From positions 62,001-126,000 of the forward strand of contig NZ_PPAW01000015.1 in NCBI RefSeq assembly GCF_002913225.1: a DNA stretch of 64,000 nt, written 5' to 3'. The stretch is from Campylobacter concisus (GTDB taxonomy: Bacteria > Campylobacterota > Campylobacteria > Campylobacterales > Campylobacteraceae). The stretch's first letter is position 1; each line of letters opens with the position of its first letter. Below the pieces are notes generated by a model. That model searched no databases and had not been told where the DNA came from. It saw nothing but the letters and a program-made list of their open reading frames with translations. The position numbers and the translations under genes are program-made. Positions 56,211 to 64,000 of the stretch are shown one piece after another.

Positions 56211-57020
56211 TTAAGCTTTTAGGGCTAGTTTTTGAACAGCATCTTGGTTAAGGTCAGTCATGTGGCTTGTCATAACCTTTTGATACATATCAACTAAGCG
56301 TTGGGTTTCTATTAGACCCACCATTTCTAAGACTGGATTTACATTTGACATCTGAGCGTAGCCCTGCATCACGCTATCAGCCTCATCAAGCTCGGTTATG
56401 TCGTCAAAATTTCTCGTTTCAAAGAGATTGTCGCCGACCTTTTTTAGATCTCTTATCTCTCTTGGCTGAGCGATGTAAAATTTAGAAAATTGATTGTTAT
56501 TTGAGTATAAATTTCCATTTTTATCAACGGTTAGCACCTCGCCTTGTGGCACTTGGATGCCTCTTTGACCAGGATTTTGCGCCTCATAGCCACTTGGCAG
56601 CACCCTATAACCCTCTTTTGTGACGATATATCCGTCCGCGTCAAGGCTAAAAGAGCCATTTTTGCTTAGTTTTACGCCATTTGGAGTATCAACTAAGAAA
56701 AAAGTATCGTCTCTTTTTATCGCAAAGTCAAGTGTGTTTGAGCTGTATTTAAAGCCACCAGCGCTAAAGTCGGTGTATTCTTCGCTCACTTGTGGCACGC
56801 GATCAAGCGTTCTGTTTAGAAATTTAGCTCCGTCTTTTGTGTGATTTTTAAGCGGAAGCTCATCTTGCGTCTCTTTAAAAATTCTCGCAAAGTCGCCGAT
56901 GACTACGTCATTTCGCTTGTAGCCGATCGTATTTACATTTGCAAGGTTGTTTGAGATGACATTTAGTCTGTTAAACTGCGTTACCATGCCAGCAGTGGCT
57001 TGATAATAACCATTTTGCAT
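56211..57020 (-). CDS. flgF: Flagellar rod protein FlgF/FlgG2
   Basis: A 269-residue rod-family protein with ISNNLANVNTIGYKRNDVVI near the N-terminus and NVNPVLEMVGLIETQRLVDM at the end. In C. jejuni its counterpart is called flgG2 or flgF. It is first in the operon with flgG, behind a sigma-54 promoter. Confidence 0.9.
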   Translation of the reverse strand: MQNGYYQATAGMVTQFNRLNVISNNLANVNTIGYKRNDVVIGDFARIFKETQDELPLKNHTKDGAKFLNRTLDRVPQVSEEYTDFSAGGFKYSSNTLDFAIKRDDTFFLVDTPNGVKLSKNGSFSLDADGYIVTKEGYRVLPSGYEAQNPGQRGIQVPQGEVLTVDKNGNLYSNNNQFSKFYIAQPREIRDLKKVGDNLFETRNFDDITELDEADSVMQGYAQMSNVNPVLEMVGLIETQRLVDMYQKVMTSHMTDLNQDAVQKLALKA

Positions 57021-57055
57021 AAAATTTCCTAAAATTCATTATTGTCCTAGTCTTA

Positions 57056-57073
57056 AAGCAATAGCCGTTCCAA
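57056..57073 (-). promoter_or_regulatory. Sigma-54 promoter of flgF-flgG
   Basis: On the minus strand TTTGGAACGGCTATTGCTTT has GG (57070-57071) and GC (57058-57059) with 10 bases between. It matches the flgB and 30375 promoters. Confidence 0.92.
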
Positions 57074-57155
57074 AATTTTGATTTTTTAATTATTAAATAT
57101 TTCATAAAGTTTAATAAATAATTTATTTATTTAACGCTAAGATTCTCAAACCCAA

Positions 57156-57178
57156 TATAGATAATAATTATTAAAAAC
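57156..57178 (+). promoter_or_regulatory. Fur-box-like operator/promoter of the TonB-dependent receptor
   Basis: TATAGATAATAATTATTAAAAAC resembles the Fur consensus (GATAATGATAATCATTATC), with a perfect inner palindrome TAATAATTATTA, and overlaps a TATAGAT/TATAAT-like -10 about 40 bases before the ATG. Iron repression is inferred. Confidence 0.6.
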
Positions 57179-57208
57179 AATAAAAATAACAGAAAGGATA
57201 TAAAATTT

Positions 57209-60154
57209 ATGAAAAAGGCTTCGCTGGTTATCTTACTTTGTACTAGTTTAAATTTATCAGCCCAAGAAAGTGAAAATGCAAAAGAAGTCGAGCTTAGCGG
57301 CATTGAAGTAACAGCAGAACAAGAAGATGTAAAGAACAAAAAGATCAGTGAGGTAAAAAAGACAGCCAAAGAGCTTACCAAGCAGCAAGTAAGCGACACT
57401 AGAGATATGGTGCGCTATGACACTGGCGTTAGCGTAGTTGAGAGTGGTCGCTTTGGCACTAGCGGCTATGCGATAAGGGGTGTTGATGAAAACCGCGTGG
57501 CTATCAGCATAGACGGACTTGCGCAAGCTGAAACGCTCTCATCACAAGGCTTTAAAGACCTCTTTGAAGGATATGGAAATTTTAACAACACAAGAAACGG
57601 CGTCGAGATAGAAAACATACAACAAGTAAATATCACAAAAGGTGCTGATAGTATAAAAACAGGCTCAGGCGCGCTTGGTGGCTCTGTGATGTTTGAGACA
57701 AAGGACGCAAGAGATTACTTGACTGAAAAAGACTGGTTTTACGGCTTTAAAGCACAAAAATCCTCAGCAAACGACGAAAATCTATTTTCTCACACCATGG
57801 CTGCACGTGCCAAGTGGTTTGACATACTCTTTGTTACGACAAAACGAGAGGGCCACGAGATGAAAAACTGGGGCTATAAAACATACGACGATGAAGTGCT
57901 TGGCAAAGAAAGAGAGAAGCCAGATCCATATACTATTAGAACAGACAGCAGACTACTTAAATTTGGCGTAAATTTCAACGAAACAAACCGCTTTAGCGTA
58001 GGCCTTGATAGAAGCACTAAAAACGTAACAGGTACCGACTGGTCGTATAAATTTGCTCTTTTTCAAAGTGGTAATATAAATGACATAGTCTATAGCACCG
58101 ACACAAGGCACGTAAATGATAAAAATAAACGTGAAAATACCTTTTACACATACGAAAACTACGACGAAAACCCATTTTGGGATAGTATGAAGATAACATA
58201 CTCAAACCAAAAGATCCAGCTAAAAGCAAGGACTGATGAGTACTGCGATAAAAACGACTGTCAAGGTCTACTGAACCCATCAGGATTAAAGATAAATAAC
58301 GAAGGTAAACTGGTGGATAAGTATGGTGGTGGGCTAAGCACTAAAACAATACAAAAAGAATTCTATCCTGGAGCTAATTTTTTTTATGATGAAGATATAG
58401 TGGTTGATAGCCATGGCAACGAGATAAAGGATACCTTTTATGAAGGTATATCAAACAAACCATCTCTTTTATCTGGAGCATCTAATATTTATGTTGATTG
58501 TAACCAATACGACTGCTCAAAACCACTAACTCTTTTTGATAAAAATACCTATACATACAAAACTTATAATCTAACTCCAAAAGATATGCCAGATGGAAAC
58601 GGAAAATATGCAGAGATTACCCCAAAAACCCCCGGAGGGGAGGAACTATTTTTGCCAAGATATCCTGGATATGTGGAAAATAGCTGGAAGGATAGAGACC
58701 TAAATACCGATACAAAACAGGTAAATTTAGACGCCACAAAAGAATTTACACTTTTTAAAATGAACCACGCCTTTAGATACGGCGGACTTTATAACCAAAC
58801 CGATAAAAGCATGGTAAATAAGCAAGGATACGAAGCACACAACAAAGCATGGTGGGCAAAATACTTTTTTGGCAAGGCTGATGCAAGCAAGGGAGCCACT
58901 ATACTTGGCGACTGGAAACCAAATAAGTGTATGCCATATAAAGGAAACGAATTTACAACACTTTGTAGCCATGAAGATGATACGTTTAGCTTCTTAATAC
59001 CAGTTGAGACGAAGACAAATGCCTTTTATATGGGTGATAACGTATCTTTGACCGACTATTTAAGCGTAGATCTAAGCTATAGATATGACAAGATAAAACA
59101 CAACCCAAGCTACAAACCAGGCGAGACACCAAAGATACCAACCGACCTCTTTGCTGGCGTTTTTATACCACTTACTGGAAATACACAAGAAGCAAGAAGG
59201 CAAAATGCTGAAGAAAATGCGATCTATCTAGCAAGCCAAAAGAGAGAATTTGACCATCACTCTTACGCACTTTCGACAAATTACGATCCATTTGATCACG
59301 TGAGACTTCAGGCAAAATATGCAAATGGCTTTAGAGCACCAACATCTGATGAAATTTACTTTACATTTCAGCACCCTGACTTTACGATATTTCCAAATTT
59401 AGCCCTCGAACCTGAGATCGCAAAGACAAAAGAATTTGCTGTGACATTTCACAATTCACCTAGCTTTTTTACGATAAATCTCTTTCAAACCGACTATAAA
59501 AACTTCATCGATCTCCAATACATCGGCCGTGGCACACTAACATACGGTAACGCAGGCAGTAGAATGCCAGTAGAAAAATACCAAAACGTAAACAGAGCAA
59601 AGGCTCGCGTAAGAGGCGTTGAACTAAGCGCAAATTTAGACCTAGAGCAAGTTTACGAGAAACTAAGTGGCTTTAACGTTGGCTACAAATACCTATATCA
59701 AAAAGGCAGAATGTCAGTAGATGAGAGCGGCAAGCTAGAAGCTCCGATGAACGCCATTCAGCCAGCTAAATTTGTCTATAACGTCGGCTACCATACAAAA
59801 AATGATAAATTTGGCGCCAATTTATACGTCACACATGTAAAAGCAAAACGCCCAGAAGATACCTATAATATTTACGCCAAAGACGACCCAGACGCAAAAA
59901 ATACTTACGTCAGATATGTCAGCAACACATATAGCCTAATTGACTTTGTAACATTTTATAGACCGATGAAGTATTTTACCTTTACAGCAGGCGTTTATAA
60001 CATCACAGATAGAAAATATATGAGCTGGGATAGCGCAAGAAGCATCAGAACCTTTGGCACAAACAACATGGTAGATAAAGACACTGGCAGGGGCCTAGCT
60101 AGATTTTACGCACCTGGTAGAAATTTCAAGCTAACATTTGAGATGACATTTTAG
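57209..60154 (+). CDS. TonB-dependent receptor, haemoglobin/transferrin/lactoferrin-type
   Basis: Outer-membrane iron or haem receptor of 981 residues. A signal peptide (cleavage after LSA) is followed by a plug with VELSGIEVTAEQ (TonB-box region), SGYAIRGVDENRVAISIDG and NITKGADSIKTGSGALGGSV. The barrel has LQAKYANGFRAPTSDEIYF and ends in FKLTFEMTF with terminal phenylalanine. Long loops make it larger than typical siderophore receptors and close in size to HpuB/TbpA/LbpA. The ligand is unproven, but the haem-degradation genes at 62601-64000 favour haem or haemoglobin. It is likely controlled by Fur. Confidence 0.9.
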   Translation: MKKASLVILLCTSLNLSAQESENAKEVELSGIEVTAEQEDVKNKKISEVKKTAKELTKQQVSDTRDMVRYDTGVSVVESGRFGTSGYAIRGVDENRVAISIDGLAQAETLSSQGFKDLFEGYGNFNNTRNGVEIENIQQVNITKGADSIKTGSGALGGSVMFETKDARDYLTEKDWFYGFKAQKSSANDENLFSHTMAARAKWFDILFVTTKREGHEMKNWGYKTYDDEVLGKEREKPDPYTIRTDSRLLKFGVNFNETNRFSVGLDRSTKNVTGTDWSYKFALFQSGNINDIVYSTDTRHVNDKNKRENTFYTYENYDENPFWDSMKITYSNQKIQLKARTDEYCDKNDCQGLLNPSGLKINNEGKLVDKYGGGLSTKTIQKEFYPGANFFYDEDIVVDSHGNEIKDTFYEGISNKPSLLSGASNIYVDCNQYDCSKPLTLFDKNTYTYKTYNLTPKDMPDGNGKYAEITPKTPGGEELFLPRYPGYVENSWKDRDLNTDTKQVNLDATKEFTLFKMNHAFRYGGLYNQTDKSMVNKQGYEAHNKAWWAKYFFGKADASKGATILGDWKPNKCMPYKGNEFTTLCSHEDDTFSFLIPVETKTNAFYMGDNVSLTDYLSVDLSYRYDKIKHNPSYKPGETPKIPTDLFAGVFIPLTGNTQEARRQNAEENAIYLASQKREFDHHSYALSTNYDPFDHVRLQAKYANGFRAPTSDEIYFTFQHPDFTIFPNLALEPEIAKTKEFAVTFHNSPSFFTINLFQTDYKNFIDLQYIGRGTLTYGNAGSRMPVEKYQNVNRAKARVRGVELSANLDLEQVYEKLSGFNVGYKYLYQKGRMSVDESGKLEAPMNAIQPAKFVYNVGYHTKNDKFGANLYVTHVKAKRPEDTYNIYAKDDPDAKNTYVRYVSNTYSLIDFVTFYRPMKYFTFTAGVYNITDRKYMSWDSARSIRTFGTNNMVDKDTGRGLARFYAPGRNFKLTFEMTF

Positions 60155-60161
60155 TAAATTT

Positions 60162-60198
60162 AAACTGCCATGATTTGAGATATTGTGGCAGTTTTTCT
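60162..60198 (+). terminator. Intrinsic terminator after the TonB-dependent receptor
   Basis: AAACTGCCA (60162-60170) and TGGCAGTTT (60186-60194) form a 9-bp stem, followed by a T-run. Confidence 0.85.
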
Positions 60199-60231
60199 AT
60201 ATAAATTTACGCCATTTTTATACACTTTTTA

Positions 60232-60250
60232 AAATTTTTGGGTATAATCC
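60232..60250 (+). promoter_or_regulatory. Sigma-70 promoter of rpoD
   Basis: TTTTTGGGTATAATCC has a perfect TATAAT at 60243-60248 with an upstream T-rich stretch, in good position 56 bases before the rpoD ATG. It is the clearest housekeeping promoter in the window. Confidence 0.85.
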
Positions 60251-60303
60251 ACTTTCTTTTAACCAACACTTAAACCACAATCACATGATTTGAAAGGAAA
60301 TTT

Positions 60304-62157
60304 ATGAGCGCCGCAAAAGACTCTTTTTCTCAGATAGAAGAGCTATTTGCTGAAAATGCAAAAGGCTTTTTGACATACGAAAAATTAGTAAAATTATTAG
60401 ACAAAGCTCCGACGGCTACGATAGTAAAAAAGATAGAACAACTCGCAAAAACAAACAAAGTCCAGCTCATCACATCTGCTGAAGCTGCAAAGCTTAGAAA
60501 TTTAGCTGACGCCAAAAAACGTCAAGAAAATGCTCAAAAAAGCGACCAAGATATCGACGAAGACCTCGATCTTTCAAGCGAAACAGACCTTTTAGAGTGG
60601 TCAAGATCTGATAGCCCGGTAAGGATGTATCTAAGAGAGATGGGTCAGATCGCACTTCTTACAAAAGAAGAGGAGGTCGAGATCAGCAAGAGGATCGAGC
60701 TTGGCGAGGATATTATCATCGATGCATTTTGCTCGGTGCCGTTTTTGATCGATTTCATACTTGATTACAAAGAGCCACTTATCAATAGAGAACGCCGCGT
60801 AAAAGAGCTTTTTAAAAGCTTTGAAGATGAGAGCGAAAATGAAAATGAAGATGGCGAAGAGGATATAGACGAAGAGGATGAGGAGAACGAAGAGAACGAA
60901 GCTCCCAAAAAATCAGCCAAAAACGACAAACGCGCAGAAAAAGTTATAGAGAGCTTTAAAGCCCTTGAAAAGGCTAAAAAAGAGTGGCTAAAGACTGCAA
61001 ATAAGCAAGATAAGGTAGAAAGCGACGACACAGCTTCAAAGATGACGCTTGCGTTTAAAAAGAAAATTTTAAAAGAGAAGCTGATGGATCTTGGCCCAAC
61101 AAGTAAACTTATCAGCGAGATCGTAAAATCAATGGAGACAGCTCTTAAAAGCGACGATGAATTTGACAGAGAGCTAAAACGCTTGGAGTATCGCTTGCCG
61201 ATGTTTAGTGACGAGCTTAAGAAAAATCACAAAAGCATCTTAAAAGATATCATCAAACTTAGTAAAGAAGAGATCGCAGCTCGCGTGCCAGAGGCTACGA
61301 TGGTCTCAACATACGTCGAAATCAAAAAGCTTTTTACGACAAAAGAGGCGAGCAAACAAGGCTTTGACCTTGAGCCAGCAAGGCTAAAAGAAATTTTAGA
61401 GCAGATCAAGCGTGGAAAGAAAATTTCAGACGAAGCAAAAGCTAGAATGGCCAAGTCAAATTTACGTCTAGTCGTAAGTATCGCAAAACGCTATACAAAC
61501 AGGGGCTTGCCGTTTTTAGATCTCATCCAAGAGGGCAACATCGGCCTCATGAAGGCGGTTGATAAATTTGAATATAGAAAAGGCTATAAATTTTCAACCT
61601 ACGCCACATGGTGGATCCGCCAGGCTATCTCGCGTGCGATCGCCGATCAGGCAAGAACGATCAGGATACCTATCCACATGATAGAGACGATAAACCGCAT
61701 CAACAAAATCAACCGCAAATACCTCCAAGAAGAGGGCAAAGAGCCTGACGTAAGCGTCATAGCAAAAGAGGTCGGACTAAGCGTTGATAAGGTAAAACAG
61801 GTGATTAAGATCACAAAAGAGCCTATCAGCCTTGAAGCTCCTATCGCAAACGAAGAGGACGGTAAATTTGGAGATTTTGTTGAAGACAAAACTTCGCTAT
61901 CACCGATAGATCAAATTTTAAAAAGTGACCTTAGAGAGCAGATCGACGATGTGCTTTCACAGCTAAATGAGCGTGAAAAGGCAGTTATTTCGATGAGATT
62001 TGGCTTGCTTGAAGATGAGAGCGACCGCACACTTGAAGAGATCGGTAAGGCACTAAACGTCACTCGTGAGCGTGTCCGCCAGATAGAAAGCTCGGCTATT
62101 AAAAAACTAAAACACCCAAAAGTTGGTAGAAAACTCAAAAACTATATCGAGGGCTAA
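60304..62157 (+). CDS. rpoD: RNA polymerase primary sigma factor (sigma-70)
   Basis: 617 residues. Region 1.2 begins near [21 protein letters not shown] long acidic non-conserved region lies at about 175-205. Region 2 carries [20 protein letters not shown] and [20 protein letters not shown]. Region 3 includes the [20 protein letters not shown] segment, and region 4 has [20 protein letters not shown] and [18 protein letters not shown]. It directs most transcription, with the TATAAT-type promoters seen above. It is flanked by terminators and gaps as a single gene. Confidence 0.97.
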   Translation: MSAAKDSFSQIEELFAENAKGFLTYEKLVKLLDKAPTATIVKKIEQLAKTNKVQLITSAEAAKLRNLADAKKRQENAQKSDQDIDEDLDLSSETDLLEWSRSDSPVRMYLREMGQIALLTKEEEVEISKRIELGEDIIIDAFCSVPFLIDFILDYKEPLINRERRVKELFKSFEDESENENEDGEEDIDEEDEENEENEAPKKSAKNDKRAEKVIESFKALEKAKKEWLKTANKQDKVESDDTASKMTLAFKKKILKEKLMDLGPTSKLISEIVKSMETALKSDDEFDRELKRLEYRLPMFSDELKKNHKSILKDIIKLSKEEIAARVPEATMVSTYVEIKKLFTTKEASKQGFDLEPARLKEILEQIKRGKKISDEAKARMAKSNLRLVVSIAKRYTNRGLPFLDLIQEGNIGLMKAVDKFEYRKGYKFSTYATWWIRQAISRAIADQARTIRIPIHMIETINRINKINRKYLQEEGKEPDVSVIAKEVGLSVDKVKQVIKITKEPISLEAPIANEEDGKFGDFVEDKTSLSPIDQILKSDLREQIDDVLSQLNEREKAVISMRFGLLEDESDRTLEEIGKALNVTRERVRQIESSAIKKLKHPKVGRKLKNYIEG

Positions 62158-62600
62158 GACTTTTAAATTTCAACTCTCTTTATATTAAATTTTACTTTTT
62201 TAAAAATTTGGCAGGTTATGGCAGGCTTTTAAACTAAAACTTTCACGTCATATCGCAGCCAGTCAAAATTTGTTGAAATTTAGCTATCCATTTTTGTAAA
62301 TTAAATTTGCTATTTTAAATTTTATGCGAAATAGCACTAAAAATATTGCTCAAACTTCGAACCCTCTTTTTGTCGGTTTTAAATAGCTGTCCGCTCAAAT
62401 TTTAAATTTTACAGCAAGCCAAAGGAGTTATTTGAGTTAAATTTTAAAAAAGATTAGCCAAATTTAGCCAAAGACTTTTAAAAATTAATCAAATTTAGTG
62501 TAACTTTAGAATTGAAATTTAAAATCAACATAGATAAATTTAGCTTTTAAGATCAAATTTCACACCAAAAAACTCCAAATTTAAAAACAAAAGATCAAAT
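62158..62600. other. 443-base AT-rich gap, no gene recognised
   Basis: Between rpoD and the flavodoxin gene no supported coding frame, tRNA or strong hairpin is visible. The right half (62440-62600) repeats AAATTTAG and GATCAAATTT (near 62550 and 62592). The rpoD transcript must end here, but I see no clear terminator. Confidence 0.6.
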
Positions 62601-63119
62601 TTAAATTTCCACTCCCCTAAACGCCTCTTTTGCAGCCTTTATATCGGCCTCATCTGGATGCGTTTTGGCTCGCTCCCAGCGCTCAAGTCGCTCAGGCGTC
62701 AGGGCAAACCTCGGATCATCAGGCATAGCCTTGCCAAGCTTTTTTAACTGCTCTATCACCTCAGGAGCGATCGCGCCTTGACAGATAAATGTGCGTAAGA
62801 CTTCGTTGCCATTTTGCGCAAAGAGCTCCCTGCCCTGCTCTATCGCCTGCGTGGCGTGCGCACCTGGCACATCAGCACCCAGCGTTATAAAAAAGCCCAT
62901 TTTTTTATCTTTTACATTTTGAGTTATAAATTTCTTAAATTCCTTCTCCGGCGAGCCTTGATCGATGTAGTATCCAAGCGCTACGAAGTCAAAGTCATTC
63001 AAATTTAGCTCGCCAGCCACAGCGAAATTTAGCGCCTCACAGCCAAGCTCGCTAGCCACAGCCTCTGCTATTTTTCTTGTATTTCCACTTTTTGACGTGT
63101 ATATCACGATGCTTTTCAT
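62601..63119 (-). CDS. Flavodoxin-family protein, HmuF-like candidate
   Basis: A 172-residue flavodoxin with the FMN phosphate loop TSKSGNTRKIAEAV at about 8-21, then ALGYYIDQGSPEKEF and FITLGADVPGAHA at the second flavin loops. The C-terminal about 40 residues (RFALTPERLERWERAKTHPD) are an extension. It overlaps the radical SAM gene by 4 bases. In Fusobacterium, a flavodoxin (HmuF) is paired with the radical SAM protein HmuW in anaerobic haem breakdown; the pairing here is the same, so electron delivery to, or product reduction after, the partner is inferred. Confidence 0.8.
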   Translation of the reverse strand: MKSIVIYTSKSGNTRKIAEAVASELGCEALNFAVAGELNLNDFDFVALGYYIDQGSPEKEFKKFITQNVKDKKMGFFITLGADVPGAHATQAIEQGRELFAQNGNEVLRTFICQGAIAPEVIEQLKKLGKAMPDDPRFALTPERLERWERAKTHPDEADIKAAKEAFRGVEI

Positions 63120-64000
63120 AAAAACTCCTTCTTAGAAATTTCCATCACTGCATCTGCGATAGAATTTCCCCAAAATACCCCATCTTTTGTGAAATTTAAA
63201 GAGTCGTTTTCTATTTTTAGATAGCCGTTTTCCTCACACCTTTTAAAAAGCCCCATTAGCTCCTCCATACAAGCCTCACTCACAAATTTACGGACACGCT
63301 CAAGGCTTATTTGCGGATATTGAAAGAGATTTACAAACCTGTCAAACTCCATCTGCCTAGCGCTCATGCGCCCCATGACTTTCATCTTTTGGCTCATGTT
63401 GTAGATGCCAAACTCCCCTAGCCTGCCACCAGCCCCCTTGCCAAGTGGCAGCACGTCGACACCCGCGTGAGAGAGCCTTATGTATTTGTACTGATCCCTG
63501 CCCTTTTTGGCGACCTTTGTGTACTCTAAAATTTCATAGTCATCTTGGCTTAAAATTTCATCCAAAAATGCGTGGTGCAGTGCCCTATCGACCTCCACGT
63601 CGTAGTAATCCTCACTTATAGTCTTGCTAAGCACCGAGCCCTCCAAAAACTGCAGCGAGTAAAAGCTCGCACTATCGATGTCTAGCTCTCTTACGAATTT
63701 GGCGTCTCTTACCACCTCGTCCACGCTCTCATTGGGGTAGTTATATATGATATCCACGCAGAGCATGCCGCTAAATTTCTCGCGCAAGGTGCCTAGGTGC
63801 TTTATCGCCCCATCCGAGCTATGCGTGCGGTTTAGCAGCTTTCTGCCAGCCTCGCTAAAGGTCTGCACGCCGATACTATATCGGTTCACGCCAAGCTCGC
63901 CTAGAAGCCGAAGCTTGCTTAAATTTAGATTGTGTAGCGTACTTTCTAGGCTAAATTCGCACTCTGGCAGGATATTAAAACTACTCTTAAGCGCCCCTAT
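63116..64000 (-). CDS. ChuW/HutW/HmuW-like radical SAM protein (partial, N-terminus beyond window)
   Basis: The frame stays open from the window edge for 294 residues to the stop. The region ELGVNRYSIGVQTFSEAGRK and LLNRTHSSDGA, then LCVDIIYNYPNESVDEVV, is the HemN/HemW-like radical SAM TIM-barrel. The absence of a typical HemN C-terminus, the YKYIRLSHAGVDVLPLGKGA block, and the flavodoxin partner fit ChuW/HutW/HmuW, which open haem without oxygen (anaerobilin synthases). The CX3CX2C cluster lies outside the window, so oxygen-independent coproporphyrinogen oxidase (HemN) or HemW remain possible. Confidence 0.75.
   Translation of the reverse strand: MGALKSSFNILPECEFSLESTLHNLNLSKLRLLGELGVNRYSIGVQTFSEAGRKLLNRTHSSDGAIKHLGTLREKFSGMLCVDIIYNYPNESVDEVVRDAKFVRELDIDSASFYSLQFLEGSVLSKTISEDYYDVEVDRALHHAFLDEILSQDDYEILEYTKVAKKGRDQYKYIRLSHAGVDVLPLGKGAGGRLGEFGIYNMSQKMKVMGRMSARQMEFDRFVNLFQYPQISLERVRKFVSEACMEELMGLFKRCEENGYLKIENDSLNFTKDGVFWGNSIADAVMEISKKEFL

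Noticed and set aside
58620-58645. G/C run within the TonB-dependent receptor (possible phase-variable tract)
   Set aside because: The runs are only four to five bases (ACCCCCGGAGGGGAGG) and too short for slipped-strand switching; no longer homopolymer tract was seen in the window.

Overview
The window looks like the chromosome of a Campylobacter, most likely the C. concisus/curvus group. The evidence is low GC with an A/T-rich codon bias, flagellar genes preceded by GG-N10-GC sigma-54 promoters, MagIII in place of an iron-sulfur endonuclease III, and gene orders I remember from C. jejuni: mfd-folC-lptE-leuS-secF-secD-yajC / lnt / metK / sstT / pepF / helicase-truB-csrA-ispE-smpB, flgB-flgC-fliE-ftsI, and hemH-oxidoreductase / alaS-maf-pbp1A. 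Species assignment is inference.

Layout. 1-2005 (minus): cysK-cysE, then a membrane-anchored nuclease-like gene cut by the window edge. 2096-15393 (minus): a dense run of magIII, a DUF815 ATPase, mfd, folC, a GGDEF protein, lptE, leuS, a DUF6394-like membrane protein, secF, secD and yajC, many with 4-base overlaps. 15366-19419: lnt (+), metK (-) and sstT (+). 19507-26654 (+): pepF, an SspB-like small protein, a UvrD-type helicase, truB, csrA, ispE, smpB and a thioredoxin-like lipoprotein. 26717-29794 (+): flgB-flgC-fliE-ftsI behind a sigma-54 promoter. 29883-32220 (-): an unknown gene with its own sigma-54 promoter, hemH and an oxidoreductase. 32385-38227 (+): alaS, a membrane protein, maf, pbp1A and a ComEA-like protein. 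38289-39625 is a decayed phosphoethanolamine transferase. 39667-47141 (-): glyS, a 51-residue coupled membrane protein, a secreted nuclease/phosphatase-fold protein, trmL, cca, two small genes, leuB and leuD.

47420-55285 is accessory in character: a secreted YD-repeat-like protein with richer GC, DUF4299, a LysE exporter, DUF1877, L-asparaginase, AzlC/AzlD, and three cysteine-rich Sel1-repeat proteins. 55288-57020 (-) holds flgF/flgG2, flgG and a 37-residue membrane protein. 57209-60154 (+) is a TonB-dependent receptor with a Fur-box-like site, 60304-62157 (+) is rpoD, and 62601-64000 (-) is a flavodoxin plus a ChuW/HutW/HmuW-like radical SAM protein, which together suggest haem-iron acquisition and oxygen-independent haem breakdown.

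No tRNA, rRNA, CRISPR, insertion sequence or prophage was recognised. The most interesting leads are the SspB-like protein in the same gene run as smpB, the sigma-54-controlled unknown gene, the eptA/eptC-like pseudogene lacking its catalytic segment while FlgG keeps its acceptor-position threonine, and two unannotated microproteins.
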